Source: Devosia sp. (lineage in GTDB: Bacteria; Pseudomonadota; Alphaproteobacteria; Rhizobiales; Devosiaceae). From it: a DNA stretch of 64,000 nucleotides. The position numbers and the translations under genes are program-made. The notes beneath the pieces were generated by a model, which was not told the DNA's origin, did not search any database, and worked only from the letters and a program-made list of their open reading frames with translations. Where the stretch lies: assembly GCF_017744655.1 (NCBI RefSeq), contig NZ_JAGIAW010000002.1, forward strand, positions 1 to 64,000, in the 5' to 3' direction. This document shows, piece after piece, positions 8,623 through 18,624 of this stretch. Every line of letters starts with the position of its first letter. The first letter of the stretch is position 1.

Positions 8623-8662
8623 TTGTGGATGGTACTGCGCTACATCGCGAGCATTGCTACCA

Positions 8663-10168
8663 ATGACAGAACCCATCCTGACCCTGACGGGCATATCCAA
8701 GAGCTTTCCGGGCGTAAGGGCGCTGCACAATGTGTCGCTCGAACTGTTTCCCGGACAGGTGACGGCACTGATCGGCGAAAACGGCGCGGGCAAGTCGACG
8801 CTGGTGAAGACCCTGACCGGGATTTACCAGCCGGACGAGGGCGAAATCCGGGTTAACGGCCAGGTAGTCAGCCTGCCGACGGCCATTTCAGCGACGGCGT
8901 CGGGGATCACCGCCATTTATCAGGAAACGGTGCTGTTCGATGAACTGAGCGTCGCCGAAAACATCTATCTCGGGCATGCGCCACGCAATCGCTTCGGCAT
9001 GATCGACTGGAAGACCATGCGGACCGAGGCGCAGAAGACGCTCGATGCCATGGCGGCGGGCATTGATGCCGGCATTCCGCTGAAAGAACTGGGCATTGCC
9101 AAAAAGCATCTCGTGGCCGTGGCGCGGGCACTGAGCGTCGATGCGCAGGTCGTCATCATGGACGAGCCGACCGCTGCCTTGAGCCAGAAGGAAATCGAGG
9201 AGCTTTACGTGCTCGTCGAACTGCTCAAGGAGGATGGCAAAGCCATCCTCTTCATCTCGCACAAGTTCGACGAAATCTATCGCATCTGCGACCGCTTCAC
9301 CGTGTTCCGCGACGGCGAAATGGTGGGCAAGGGTTTCATCAAGGAGACCCCGGAGAACGAGATCGTCAAGCTCATGGTCGGCCGTTCGGTGGACCACATC
9401 TTCCCCGCACGCGCCGCCACGATTGGCGAGACCGTGCTTGAGGTGAAGGGGCTGAGCCACCCGACCGAATTCGAGGATATTTCCTTCGAGGTCCGCAAGG
9501 GCGAGATCCTGGGCTTTTACGGCCTTGTGGGCGCCGGACGTTCCGAGGTCATGCAGGCGGTGTTCGGCATGACGCAGATTGCGTCGGGCACCATGGTGCT
9601 CGACGGCAAGACGATCGCGCCGAAATCGGCGGCAGACGCCGTCGAGGCGGGCATTGTCTATGTGCCGGAAGAGCGCGGCAAGCAGGGTGTCATCACCGGC
9701 GAGCCGATCTTCAAGAACGTGTCGCTCCCCAGCATCGACAAGACCAGCGCCAGGGGCTTTATCCGCATGGCGGAGGAGTTCGCGCTGGCGCGGACCTATA
9801 CCGAGCGGCTTGATCTCCGCGCTTCGTCGTTGAGCCAGAACGTCTCCACCCTGTCGGGCGGCAATCAGCAGAAGGTCGTCATCGCCAAGTGGCTGGCGAC
9901 GCTGCCCAAGGTCATCATTCTCGATGAGCCGACCAAGGGCATCGACATCGGTTCGAAAGCGGCGGTGCACGAATTCATGGGCGAGCTCGTCTCCCAGGGC
10001 CTGAGCGTGATCATGGTCTCGTCCGAACTGCCGGAAATTTTGGGCATGAGCGACCGTGTGGTCGTCATGCGCGAAGGGCACATCATCGAGACCCTCGAAA
10101 ACAAGAATCTGCAGCCCGAGACGCTGGTGCGTCTGGCGGCTGGTATTGCCAAGGAGAAGGCGGCATGA
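8663..10168 (+). CDS. rhaT: rhamnose ABC transporter ATP-binding protein
   Basis: A 501-residue double-ABC ATPase that powers sugar import. The first half has Walker A GENGAGKST at 38-46 and Walker B VVIMDEPTAAL; its signature motif is degenerate, as usual in this family. The second half carries LSGGNQQKV and VIILDEPTKGIDIG, but a degenerate Walker A (GLVGAGRSEV), also usual for RbsA-like proteins. I chose the ATG at 8663 (MTEPILTLTG) because the upstream extension to 8573 runs through a repeat element. Overlaps the next permease gene by four bases, implying translational coupling. Confidence 0.93.
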   Translation: MTEPILTLTGISKSFPGVRALHNVSLELFPGQVTALIGENGAGKSTLVKTLTGIYQPDEGEIRVNGQVVSLPTAISATASGITAIYQETVLFDELSVAENIYLGHAPRNRFGMIDWKTMRTEAQKTLDAMAAGIDAGIPLKELGIAKKHLVAVARALSVDAQVVIMDEPTAALSQKEIEELYVLVELLKEDGKAILFISHKFDEIYRICDRFTVFRDGEMVGKGFIKETPENEIVKLMVGRSVDHIFPARAATIGETVLEVKGLSHPTEFEDISFEVRKGEILGFYGLVGAGRSEVMQAVFGMTQIASGTMVLDGKTIAPKSAADAVEAGIVYVPEERGKQGVITGEPIFKNVSLPSIDKTSARGFIRMAEEFALARTYTERLDLRASSLSQNVSTLSGGNQQKVVIAKWLATLPKVIILDEPTKGIDIGSKAAVHEFMGELVSQGLSVIMVSSELPEILGMSDRVVVMREGHIIETLENKNLQPETLVRLAAGIAKEKAA

Positions 10169-11142
10169 ACCGGCTTCTGAAAACCCGTGAACTCTGGCTG
10201 GCGCTGGGTATTCTCGCCGTCATCGTGCTGGTGACGCTGCGCTTTCCGCGCTTCTCGCAGCCGGGCAACCTGCTGACCATTTTCAACGACACGTCCATTC
10301 TGATGATGCTGGCGCTTGGGCAGATGGCCGTCATCCTGACGCGCTCCATCGACCTTTCGATGGCGTCCAACCTGGCGCTGACGGGCATGATCGTCGCCAT
10401 GATCAATGCGGCGGCGCCCGGCGTGCCGATCCCGTTGTTGATTGCTGGCTCGGTGGTGATCGGCTCGGCACTGGGCGCCTTCAACGGTATCCTTGTCTGG
10501 AAGCTCGATATTCCGCCGATCGTTGTCACCCTCGGCACGCTGACCATTTTCCGTGGCCTCGTCTTCGTCATTTCGGGCGGTGCCTGGGTGAATGCAGCGC
10601 AGATGAGCCAGGAGTTCATCCAGCTCCAGCGCGGCACCTTCATTGGCCTGCCGATCCTGAGCTGGTTCGCCATTGTTGTCGCAACGCTCGTCTATCTCCT
10701 GATGACGCGCACTGCTGCCGGCCGCGCTTTCTACGCCATCGGCGTCAATCCGACGGCCGCCGTCTATACCGGCATCAATGTGGGCCGGACCAAGTTCCTG
10801 GCCTTCGTTCTGGCGGGCGCCATTGCCGGGCTCTGCGGCTATCTCTGGATTTCGCGCTATGTCATCGCCTCGGTAGAAGTGGCCGGCGGCTATGAACTGA
10901 CCATTGTTGCTGCCTGCGTCATCGGCGGCGTGTCGATTGCAGGGGGCATTGGCACGGTGGCTGGGGCGCTGCTTGGCGCGCTCTTCCTTGGCGTCGTCAA
11001 CAACGCCCTGCCGGTGATCGGCGTCTCGCCCTTCTGGCAGATGGCCATTTCGGGCACCGCCATTCTCGTCGCCGTGGTCCTCAATGGCCGCAGCGAAAAG
11101 ACTAAGGGCCGAATCATTCTCAAGAAGGCAGAAGCCGCATGA
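10165..11142 (+). CDS. rhaP: rhamnose ABC transporter permease 1
   Basis: A 325-residue inner-membrane permease of the ribose/branched-chain type with about eight to ten hydrophobic segments. The conserved GALLGALFLGVVNNALPV block lies near the C-terminus, and NPTAAVYTGINVGRTKFLAF contains the cytoplasmic coupling region. It overlaps rhaT by ATGA and rhaQ by ATGA, so it is the middle of a tightly coupled operon. It should pair with the second permease to form the channel. Specificity is inferred from the locus. Confidence 0.92.
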   Translation: MNRLLKTRELWLALGILAVIVLVTLRFPRFSQPGNLLTIFNDTSILMMLALGQMAVILTRSIDLSMASNLALTGMIVAMINAAAPGVPIPLLIAGSVVIGSALGAFNGILVWKLDIPPIVVTLGTLTIFRGLVFVISGGAWVNAAQMSQEFIQLQRGTFIGLPILSWFAIVVATLVYLLMTRTAAGRAFYAIGVNPTAAVYTGINVGRTKFLAFVLAGAIAGLCGYLWISRYVIASVEVAGGYELTIVAACVIGGVSIAGGIGTVAGALLGALFLGVVNNALPVIGVSPFWQMAISGTAILVAVVLNGRSEKTKGRIILKKAEAA

Positions 11143-12140
11143 CCGATACGACCACAACCGGCCGCCAGCTTCCTGACCGGCTCGACAATCCGGTCAAATC
11201 CGCTGTCTTGAGTTGGGAGAGCCTCCTGGTTCTCGTGGCCCTGGCCATCTTCATCGCCAATTCTTTCGCCTCGCCCTACTTCCTCAATGAGTGGAGCTTG
11301 AGCGACATGACGTTCAACTTCACCGAAAAGGCGCTGATTGCGCTGGCGATGGCGCTCGTTATCATCACAGGTGAAATCGACCTGTCGGTGGCGTCGATCA
11401 TTGCGTTGGCTTCCACCATGATGGGTCTGGCGCTGCAGGCGGGGGCGGATACGCCGATGCTTGTCGCTGTGGGCGTCGGCGTCGGCATTTTGTGCGGGGC
11501 CTTCAATGGCTTCCTGATTACCGGCCTGAAACTGCCGTCCATCGTCGTCACCATCGGCACGATGAGCCTTTTCCGCGGCATCGCCTATATCGTCCTCGGC
11601 GACCAGAGCTTTAAGGGTTATCCGGTTGATTTCTCCTGGTTCGGCCAGGGCTATGTGTTCTGGGTGATCTCGTTCGAACTGGTGTTGTTCCTTGTCTGTG
11701 CGCTGATCTTCTACGTCGTGCTGCACCACACCAATTTTGGCCGCCGCGTCTTTGCCATCGGCAATAATGCGACTGCCGCGCGCTTTTCGGGCGTGCGCGT
11801 CGACCGCATCAAGTTCGTGCTGTTCTGTCTGACGGGGCTGATGAGCGGTATTGCGGCCGTGCTGCTGACGGCGCGGCTGGGCTCGACCCGTCCCTCGATT
11901 GCCCAGGGCTTTGAACTTGAAGCCGTCACCATGGTGGTTCTGGGTGGAGTGTCGATCCTCGGCGGCTCCGGCACCATTATCGGCGTCGTGCTCGCGGCGC
12001 TGATCATGGGTCTCGTGACCTTCGGACTGGGCCTGCTCAACGTGCCGGGGATCGTGATGTCGATCTTCATCGGCTCGCTGCTGATCGTCGTGATCGCGCT
12101 GCCGATCCTGTTCCGCATGTGGAGGCAAAGAAAAGCATGA
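11139..12140 (+). CDS. rhaQ: rhamnose ABC transporter permease 2
   Basis: A 333-residue permease of the same family as its upstream neighbour, with a 30-residue hydrophilic N-terminus and multiple membrane segments. [20 protein letters not shown] is the coupling region and [20 protein letters not shown] the conserved C-terminal block. Two different permeases in one operon match the heteromeric rhamnose importer of Rhizobium. Stop and start codons overlap with the genes on both sides. Confidence 0.92.
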   Translation: MTDTTTTGRQLPDRLDNPVKSAVLSWESLLVLVALAIFIANSFASPYFLNEWSLSDMTFNFTEKALIALAMALVIITGEIDLSVASIIALASTMMGLALQAGADTPMLVAVGVGVGILCGAFNGFLITGLKLPSIVVTIGTMSLFRGIAYIVLGDQSFKGYPVDFSWFGQGYVFWVISFELVLFLVCALIFYVVLHHTNFGRRVFAIGNNATAARFSGVRVDRIKFVLFCLTGLMSGIAAVLLTARLGSTRPSIAQGFELEAVTMVVLGGVSILGGSGTIIGVVLAALIMGLVTFGLGLLNVPGIVMSIFIGSLLIVVIALPILFRMWRQRKA

Positions 12141-12469
12141 TCACCGACGACGGCTACGAGAAGCACGCGTTCAAGATGCACCTCAATCCCGGCATGACGG
12201 CCGAATATAAGAAACGTCATGACGAGATTTTCCCCGAGCTGGTCGATCTGCTACACGAGGCGGGGGTGAAGGACTATTCCATTTACCTCGATGAGGAGAC
12301 CAACACGCTTTTCGGCGTGCTCTGGCGCCGAGTGGATCACACGATGGGCGATCTGCCCAATACCGCAGTGATGCAGCGCTGGTGGGCGCATATGGCCGAC
12401 ATCATGGCCACCAATGATAAGAACGAGCCGATCTCGGTGGATTTGTTGCCGGTGTTCTGGATGAAATGA
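12137..12469 (+). CDS. rhaM: L-rhamnose mutarotase
   Basis: A 110-residue RhaM/RhaU protein that interconverts the alpha and beta forms of L-rhamnose before isomerisation. The family core is visible: [20 protein letters not shown] with the catalytic histidine, [18 protein letters not shown] and [10 protein letters not shown]. The ATG at 12137 overlaps the rhaQ stop and has GGAGG 12 bases upstream. A longer start at 12119 is possible but lies inside rhaQ. In related loci the next gene is a rhamnulokinase; here the operon ends and a minus-strand epimerase follows. Confidence 0.93.
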   Translation: MITDDGYEKHAFKMHLNPGMTAEYKKRHDEIFPELVDLLHEAGVKDYSIYLDEETNTLFGVLWRRVDHTMGDLPNTAVMQRWWAHMADIMATNDKNEPISVDLLPVFWMK

Positions 12470-12483
12470 GAGGGCGCGGCCCC

Positions 12484-13347
12484 CTACTTGCCCACCTCGT
12501 TTCGCCAAGAGTATTGCGGCGAATATCCTAGCAGGCGCTTGGCTTTTTCGATCGAGAGCAGCGTGCTATTGGTCGAAATATTGCCCTTGTGCGGGACATC
12601 CGGGAACACCTCCGCGAGGAGCGAAATGTTGGACCGGGTCATCACCGAGTCGGCATTGGCGATGATGAACGCTTCAAATCCCTTGAAATCGGCCTGGATG
12701 GAGCGGCGCACGGCCTGGGCACCGTCGCGGGCGTCGATATAGGCCCAGAGGTTCCATTTGCGGCTGCGCGGATCGCTGTCGAATTTGGGGAAGGCAGCGT
12801 AGTCCTCGGGATACATCACATTGGAGAAGCGCAGTGCCACCATGCGCAGCTCCGGGTCCCAGCGGCAGAATTGGGCGGCCATGGTTTCGTCGAGCAGTTT
12901 TCCCAGTGAATAGGCGCTTTCGGGGCGCGGGAAGTACTCTTCATCGACCGGGGCATAGGGCGGCGGCGTATCGAAGGGCAGGCCCAGGACGGTTTCGCTC
13001 GAAGCGAAGACGACGTTCTTGATCTTGGCAAGGCGGGTGGCCTCGAAGACGTTGTAGGTCGTCGCCACATTGTTGGCAAAGGTCTTGGCATTGGCGGCAA
13101 GGCCCGGCGCGGGAATGGCGGCAAGATGCACCACGGCATCGAAGGGGCCGCCGCGCTCGTCGATGCCACCGAGAATGGCGGAAGCGACCTCACCGAAATT
13201 GGTCAGGTCCACTTTGACCGTGGGGCAGATGGGTTCGGACAGCGCCTGCTGGTCGATGTTCAAGACATCATAGCCATGGGTCACGAGATCGCGCAAGACG
13301 GCACGGCCAAGCTTGCCACTGCCCCCGGTCACCAGCACCTTTTTCAT
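12484..13347 (-). CDS. NAD(P)-dependent epimerase/dehydratase family protein
   Basis: A 287-residue extended-type short-chain dehydrogenase. The nucleotide site is VLVTGGSGKLGRAVL at about residues 4-18, and the active-site pair is YSLGK (Y-x3-K). Similarity in outline to uronate dehydrogenases and UDP-sugar epimerases is plain, but the substrate is not. The ATG at 13347 is preceded by GAGGAGG. It converges on rhaM with only 14 bases between stop codons, so it may serve sugar metabolism, though it is not part of the same transcript. Confidence 0.83.
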   Translation of the reverse strand: MKKVLVTGGSGKLGRAVLRDLVTHGYDVLNIDQQALSEPICPTVKVDLTNFGEVASAILGGIDERGGPFDAVVHLAAIPAPGLAANAKTFANNVATTYNVFEATRLAKIKNVVFASSETVLGLPFDTPPPYAPVDEEYFPRPESAYSLGKLLDETMAAQFCRWDPELRMVALRFSNVMYPEDYAAFPKFDSDPRSRKWNLWAYIDARDGAQAVRRSIQADFKGFEAFIIANADSVMTRSNISLLAEVFPDVPHKGNISTNSTLLSIEKAKRLLGYSPQYSWRNEVGK

Positions 13348-13583
13348 CCGAACCTCCTCAATTTGCACGCTGATTTTGTCGGCCGAGCCTATGCGGAATT
13401 TGCCCTTGTGCCAATCGATTGGCGCTGCGTGGCTGGGGTTTTGCCGGTTAACGCAAGATGAATGTGGTTCTCAGTGAGGGTTCAAGGGTCGGGGCTCATA
13501 ACACCGCCACGCTCGATGCAAGGACATCGAACCCGAAGGCGGTCCGCGAGGGGCGGATGCCGAACCCAAATTGGAGAAACAAA

Positions 13584-14012
13584 ATGCTCAAGATCACCAC
13601 GCTCGCCATTCTCGCCGGCCTCGTCACCGCCACTTCCGTCGCTCCGAGCTTTGCCCAGTTCGCCGTGCCGGGCGGCAATCAGCGCTATCCGCAGGGCTCT
13701 GGCCAGCAATATGACTGCGCCGCCTCCATGGGCCACATGCGCAGCGTCAAACAGGCCGACATTTTCGCCATCAACGGCAATCGCGTCGCCCTGCTGCCGG
13801 TCTGTGAAGACCTGACCGTGCCCGGCAAGAACGCCTACGGCGCGCTTTTCGTGAACGGCAATGTCAACCACCTGCGCGTGCCGATTGCCCGCAATGCCAC
13901 GCTGATGGCTGCACTGACCGCCAAGGGCTACGACCAGAACGATGTCGTCTCGCTGCGCCACGGCGCCAATGACAGCATCATCCTCTATGTCCACCAGCGC
14001 GACATGAACTGA
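13584..14012 (+). CDS. small secreted protein of unknown function
   Basis: A 142-residue protein with a clear signal peptide (ITTLAILAGLVTATSVAPSFA, cut near residue 25). The mature part has two cysteines (YDCAAS and PVCEDL) that could form a disulfide. No catalytic motif was recognised. TTGGAGAAAC precedes the ATG at 13584. It stands alone between a divergent epimerase gene and a short SH3-like protein gene, which is also exported. Confidence 0.72.
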   Translation: MLKITTLAILAGLVTATSVAPSFAQFAVPGGNQRYPQGSGQQYDCAASMGHMRSVKQADIFAINGNRVALLPVCEDLTVPGKNAYGALFVNGNVNHLRVPIARNATLMAALTAKGYDQNDVVSLRHGANDSIILYVHQRDMN

Positions 14013-14131
14013 GCCAGCCGGCCGAAGGTGCCCGCAAGATGAACCGAGCCTGAACGAGCCCATCAGGGTGAGTTCAAGCCGGTTCGGGCAGGGTGAGGCC
14101 AAGATGAAATCCATCCCCGGGGGATAGTGAA

Positions 14132-14470
14132 ATGAACAAGTCACAGGAAAAGGTTCTGGTCGCAGCGCTCTGTGGCCTTGTGGTGACCGCCGCAGCCGGT
14201 TTTGCCGTGCAGCCTGCCATGGCGGCAGGCTACCAGGTCGAGCAATTGGCGCGCGTCAGCAATGTCGCCCACTGGGACCAGTTGAACGTGCGCAAGTGGC
14301 CGGCCAGCTATTCGCAGAAGATTGGTGCCCTCCGGCCGGATACCCCGGTGTGGGTTGAACGCTGCATCACTGTTCCCAAGAGCGCCGATTGGTGCCTCGT
14401 CGAACGTCAGAATACGCGCGGTTGGGTCAATTCGCGCTTCCTGACGCCGATGGAAAACTGGGACATCTGA
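14132..14470 (+). CDS. secreted SH3-like protein
   Basis: A 112-residue exported protein: the signal peptide runs to about residue 32 (VTAAAGFAVQPAMAAG), followed by one bacterial SH3-like domain. DQLNVRKWPASYSQKIG is the typical L-N-V-R-x-x-P block, with DTPVWVERC and WCLVERQNTRGWVNSRFL completing it. Such domains often bind cell-wall peptides in the periplasm. Two cysteines (RCITV and WCLV) could pair. The gene follows the other small exported protein on the same strand. Confidence 0.8.
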   Translation: MNKSQEKVLVAALCGLVVTAAAGFAVQPAMAAGYQVEQLARVSNVAHWDQLNVRKWPASYSQKIGALRPDTPVWVERCITVPKSADWCLVERQNTRGWVNSRFLTPMENWDI

Positions 14471-14588
14471 ATTTCAGCGCCGTTTGCCCGGCGCGCCTCT
14501 TTAGTAACCGCGTACCTCCTACCCATGCATGTTGACTTTTCCGGCTCTGCACTGTTCCTCAGGGACAGTCAGGGCCGGAGTTTTATTC

Positions 14589-15587
14589 ATGGATGCCAAT
14601 CCCATTCTCGCCGAGGCCGTGCGCGGCAACTGGGTGGAAAACCGCCATCGCGGCGCCTTTGTCGTCATGGATGCGGATGGCAAGGTGATTGCCTCGGCCG
14701 GCGATATCGAGCGGCCGGTCTTTCCGCGTTCGGCGATCAAATCCATGCAGGCCCTGGCGATTTTCGATCGGCACGCCGTGGATCGTTTTCATCATTCGAC
14801 CGAAGAGCTGGCGCTGGCCTGCGCCTCGCACCATGGCGAGGACGACCATGTGACCAATGTCGCCAACTTCCTGGGGCGCATGGGCCTGTCGGTGGCCGAT
14901 CTCGAATGTGGTGCGCATCAGCCGACCAATGGCGTGGCGCGCGAAGAACTGCGGGAGCGTCACGAAGAGCCAAGTGCCCTTCACAACAATTGCTCCGGAA
15001 AACATGCCGGCATGCTGAGCGTGGCTTTGGCCATGGGCGTGCCGACGCGGGAATATGTGAAGCGCGAGCACGAAGTGCAGCGCGCGGTACGGGCGGCGGT
15101 GGAGTTGGTGATTGGCGAAAGACTGACGGAAGATCGTTGCGGGACGGATGGCTGTTCCATTCCCACCTGGGCGGCACCGATCCGCGCCTGGGCGCAGGGG
15201 TTTGCGCGCATGGCGACGGGGCAGGGGCTTGATGCCGGGCATGCGGCCGGCGCGCGGGCGCTGTTCGATGCAGCGACGAAACATCCGCATCTCGTCGCAG
15301 GTACGGGCCATCTTGATACGCTGGTGATGGAGGCCTTTGGCGGCCGCGTCATGCAGAAGGGCGGGGCGGAAGGCGTGCAATGCGGCGCCATTCGCAACAA
15401 GGGTTGGGGCTACGCGCTCAAATGCGACGACGGCAATATGGCGGCGAGCCAGGCGATGGTCGCGGCGCTGCTGCTGAAATTTGCCGAGCCGGATGACAGC
15501 CAGCGCAAGGTGCTGGAACAATTCGCCCGGCAGCCGACGCTGAATGTGCGGAAGACTGTTGTGGGGGAGGTCCGCGCGGTCTTGTAA
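14589..15587 (+). CDS. asparaginase, Rhizobium etli type (Asparaginase_II family)
   Basis: A 332-residue cytoplasmic enzyme that should hydrolyse L-asparagine to aspartate and ammonia. It belongs to the family of the thermolabile R. etli asparaginase, unrelated to the E. coli type. Key blocks are visible: PRSAIKSMQ near residue 48 (the S-x-x-K pair), NNCSGKHAGM near 135 and CGTDGCSIP near 189, which hold the cysteines and lysine associated with the metal site. The start at 14589 has GGAG upstream; a longer frame from 14529 lacks support. A hairpin terminator follows. Confidence 0.92.
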   Translation: MDANPILAEAVRGNWVENRHRGAFVVMDADGKVIASAGDIERPVFPRSAIKSMQALAIFDRHAVDRFHHSTEELALACASHHGEDDHVTNVANFLGRMGLSVADLECGAHQPTNGVAREELRERHEEPSALHNNCSGKHAGMLSVALAMGVPTREYVKREHEVQRAVRAAVELVIGERLTEDRCGTDGCSIPTWAAPIRAWAQGFARMATGQGLDAGHAAGARALFDAATKHPHLVAGTGHLDTLVMEAFGGRVMQKGGAEGVQCGAIRNKGWGYALKCDDGNMAASQAMVAALLLKFAEPDDSQRKVLEQFARQPTLNVRKTVVGEVRAVL

Positions 15588-15592
15588 GGGAG

Positions 15593-15617
15593 GAAGGCCG
15601 ATTTTGCGGCCTTCTTT
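15593..15617 (+). terminator. terminator after the asparaginase gene
   Basis: GAAGGCCG (15593-15600) pairs with CGGCCTTC (15607-15614) around ATTTTG, followed by TTTA. It lies just after the stop codon. Confidence 0.8.
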
Positions 15618-15624
15618 ACTCCGC

Positions 15625-15690
15625 GTCATTCCCGCGAAAGCGGGAATCTCCTTGAACAGAAACAGAGATTCCCGCTTTCGCGGGAATGAC
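15625..15690. repeat. perfect 26-bp inverted repeat (GTCATTCCCGCGAAAGCGGG type)
   Basis: Arms 15625-15650 and 15665-15690 are exact reverse complements. Each arm itself contains the palindrome CCCGCGAAAGCGGG. The same arms recur at 48657-48720 within the GTA cluster. Confidence 0.9.
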
Positions 15691-15724
15691 ACTGTGTTTT
15701 TGAATGGTCTAGCGCCTTTTGGCT

Positions 15725-17008
15725 CTAGCGAATGGTGACGTGCGGATAGCGATCGGCGACGGCGCGGAGGTCAGTTTCGGCGACCTCGGTCCATTTGAGG
15801 CCGACGATTTCGCCGACGCTCGGCTCATGCACCATGTTGTCGGCGATGAGCACCTTGCCGGCGCCTTCGGCGACTGAGACGCCGATGCCGATATTGCTGG
15901 CATAGACGACATTGCTGGTGATGACCACGGAGCGCATGAAACTGCCGAAGCCGGCGGCGATGGCGACGCCGGGGACGTTTTCGACCACATTGCCTGTGAC
16001 CGCGACCTCGGCCTCGACATAGATGCCGACTGGGACGGTGTCGGGGTTCACTGCTGATTTCGGCGAGATGTTGCGCACGATATTGCCCGAGCAGACGGCT
16101 AGGTGGCCATTGCTGTCGAGATTGGTGATGGAAATGCCGGTAGCGGCGCCATCGACCACATTGTCGGCGATGATCGAGCCGGAAAAGCCGAATTCGGAGA
16201 AGATCGCGACCTCGCCGCAGGTACGGCAAATGTTTCCGGTCACCTGGCAATTTTTCGTCGTGTTGAGGCGCACGGCGGTGAAGGCGCAATCGGAAATGTG
16301 ATTGTCGGCAACGACGACTTCATCGGCGAGATAGACATTGATGCCATTGCCGTTCTGACCATTGCCGCCCTGGCGCCAGTCGATCTTACTGATGCGGTTG
16401 TTGACAAGGATGGAGCCGTCGGCCCCGGCCTCGTTGCGCCAGATGCGGATGCCGGCATTGCCGCAGCCGGAAATGGTGTTGCCACTGGCAAGAAGGCCGG
16501 TGCTGTCGAGGGAATGGATTGCGGCGTCGCCGTGGTTTTCGAAGGTGCAATCGCGGATGGTCGCGGTGCTTTCGAAAAGCGACAGGGCGATGCCGGGGCT
16601 TTCGGAGAAATGGCAGCGTTCGATGGTGACATTATCGGCCGCCTGGATGCCGAAGAGCGGATCGCTACCGCTATCGCCGGTAAAGCCGATATCGCGGAGG
16701 ACGAGGCCAGACTGGTGCAGGAAGCCGCCAATGGCCGTGCCGGAGGCAACGAGAACAGTGGCGCCGGGTACGCCCTCTACCACCATATTGGCCGGGAAAT
16801 TGATATTGCTGACGCGAAAGCGGCCGGCCGGCAGGGTCAGGCGCCCGGTGGCGCTATCGAGCGCCGCCTGCAGCGCTGCGCTCTGGTCGGCGTCGCTGTC
16901 GGGCACGAGATCCACGGTTTGCGCCTTTGCTGCCATGGGCAAGCCGACGGCGAGGCCGGCGAGACCGGCAAGAGCATGGCGACGGGTGATCTCGATTTTC
17001 TGGCGCAT
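15725..17008 (-). CDS. TIGR03808-family Tat-exported beta-helix protein
   Basis: A 427-residue protein. The N-terminal Tat signal is EITRRHALAGLAGLAVGLP with the twin arginine and an A-K-A-Q cleavage site. The rest is a chain of short repeats such as NTISGCGNAGIRIWR and NHISDCAFTAVRLN, a right-handed parallel beta-helix like those of pectate lyases and other surface-sugar enzymes. The pattern fits the TIGR03808 family of Tat-translocated repetitive proteins of Rhizobiales, whose function is unknown. I start at the ATG at 17008, directly before the Tat signal; the frame from 17053 adds an unlikely leader. Confidence 0.85.
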   Translation of the reverse strand: MRQKIEITRRHALAGLAGLAVGLPMAAKAQTVDLVPDSDADQSAALQAALDSATGRLTLPAGRFRVSNINFPANMVVEGVPGATVLVASGTAIGGFLHQSGLVLRDIGFTGDSGSDPLFGIQAADNVTIERCHFSESPGIALSLFESTATIRDCTFENHGDAAIHSLDSTGLLASGNTISGCGNAGIRIWRNEAGADGSILVNNRISKIDWRQGGNGQNGNGINVYLADEVVVADNHISDCAFTAVRLNTTKNCQVTGNICRTCGEVAIFSEFGFSGSIIADNVVDGAATGISITNLDSNGHLAVCSGNIVRNISPKSAVNPDTVPVGIYVEAEVAVTGNVVENVPGVAIAAGFGSFMRSVVITSNVVYASNIGIGVSVAEGAGKVLIADNMVHEPSVGEIVGLKWTEVAETDLRAVADRYPHVTIR

Positions 17009-17115
17009 GGTGCCATTGTGCCAGCTTTGGCGCCTGGGGCGAGCAAAACCCAAAGACGTGGTGAACGGCTTTGGCTATAACGGGCAAGACTTTAGAAGAC
17101 CAAAGAGGTGACTAC

Positions 17116-18624
17116 ATGCTCGTGGACGGCAAGATCTATCTCGGCACGAGCACGCGGCCGGAATATCTGAGCCTCAAATATGGCAACCGCCATGGGCTCG
17201 TGACCGGGGCAACGGGCACCGGCAAGACTGTTACGCTGCAGGCGCTGGCCGAGGGTTTTTCGGCGGCGGGTGTGCCGGTCTTTGCCGCCGACATCAAGGG
17301 CGACCTATCCGGCGTCGCCAAGGGCCAGCCAATTCAGGAATGGCAGACCAAGCGCGCCGAGGATATCGGCTTTACCGACTACACCAATGACTCCTTCCCG
17401 GTGGTCTTCTGGGATCTGTTCGGCAAGCAGGGCCATCCGGTTCGCGCCACCATTTCCGAGATGGGGCCGGTGCTTTTGAGCCGCATCCTCGATCTCAACG
17501 ATACGCAGGAAGGTGTGCTCAATATCGCCTTCCGCGTGGCCGATGAAGAAGGGCTGCTGCTGCTGGATTTGAAGGACCTGCGCGCGATGCTGGTCAGCAT
17601 TCAGGAGCGCTCGAAGGAAATCTCGGCGCGTTATGGCAATGTGACCACGGCCTCGGTCGGTGCCATCCAGCGGGCGCTGCTGGTGCTGGAACAGCAGGGA
17701 GCCGACAATTTCTTCGGTGAACGAGCACTGGAAATTGCCGACCTGATGCGGGTCGACACGGATGGGCGCGGGTTCATCTCGATACTCGCGGCCGATCAGT
17801 TGATGAAGTCGCCGCGGCTCTATTCCACCTTTTTGCTCTGGCTGCTTTCGGAACTCTTTGAGCAACTGCCGGAAGTCGGTGATCCGGATAAGCCGAAAAT
17901 GGTGTTCTTCTTCGACGAGGCGCATCTGCTGTTCGACGATGCGCCCAAGGCGCTGATCGACAAGGTGGAGCAGGTGGTCAAGCTGATCCGTTCAAAGGGT
18001 GTCGGTGTCTATTTCGTGACGCAGAACCCCATCGATATTCCGGAAGCTGTGCTGGCGCAGCTTTCCAACCGCGTGCAGCACGCGCTGCGCGCCTATACGC
18101 CGCGCGAGCAGAAGGCCGTGAAGGTGGCGGCGGAAACCTTCCGGCCTAACCCCGATTTTTCCACCGAAGAGGTTATCACCCAACTGGGGATCGGCGAGGC
18201 GCTGGTCTCGGTATTGGAGGACAAGGGTATTCCCTCCATGGTTGGCCGCACGCTGATCCGGCCGCCTTCGGCGCAGGTGGGGCCACTCAATCCGGCCGAG
18301 CGCGACGCGACGATGGCCAATTCGCCGGTAGGCGGGCTCTATGACAGCGTCGTGGATCGTGAATCAGCCTTTGAAATTCTGGAGCGCCGGACGCGCGATC
18401 GGCAATTGGCAGAAGAGCGGGCCAAGTATGACGAGGCAGACCGCGTCGCTGCGGAACGTGTAGCGAAGGAACGGGCGCGAGAAGAACGCGCCTCCGAGCC
18501 ACGTCGCACGTCGAGCCGGCAGACGCCTGCAGAGGCCGCGATGAATTCCTTTGCCCGGACCGTGGCCAACAGGCTGGGCAATGCCATCGTGCGCGGCATT
18601 CTGGGCAGCATGAAGGGGCGATGA
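17116..18624 (+). CDS. HerA-like ATPase (DUF853/YjgR-type)
   Basis: A 502-residue cytoplasmic P-loop ATPase of the HerA/FtsK group. Walker A GATGTGKT lies at about residues 33-40, [12 protein letters not shown] follows, MVFFFDEAH is Walker B, and [12 protein letters not shown] is the sensor segment. The C-terminus is a charged region ([20 protein letters not shown] and onward) likely to be coiled. The length fits YjgR/DUF853 proteins, whose role is unsettled. GAGGTG precedes the ATG at 17116. It overlaps the next gene by four bases (ATGA), so the two products are probably made together. No NurA nuclease gene is nearby. Confidence 0.88.
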   Translation: MLVDGKIYLGTSTRPEYLSLKYGNRHGLVTGATGTGKTVTLQALAEGFSAAGVPVFAADIKGDLSGVAKGQPIQEWQTKRAEDIGFTDYTNDSFPVVFWDLFGKQGHPVRATISEMGPVLLSRILDLNDTQEGVLNIAFRVADEEGLLLLDLKDLRAMLVSIQERSKEISARYGNVTTASVGAIQRALLVLEQQGADNFFGERALEIADLMRVDTDGRGFISILAADQLMKSPRLYSTFLLWLLSELFEQLPEVGDPDKPKMVFFFDEAHLLFDDAPKALIDKVEQVVKLIRSKGVGVYFVTQNPIDIPEAVLAQLSNRVQHALRAYTPREQKAVKVAAETFRPNPDFSTEEVITQLGIGEALVSVLEDKGIPSMVGRTLIRPPSAQVGPLNPAERDATMANSPVGGLYDSVVDRESAFEILERRTRDRQLAEERAKYDEADRVAAERVAKERAREERASEPRRTSSRQTPAEAAMNSFARTVANRLGNAIVRGILGSMKGR

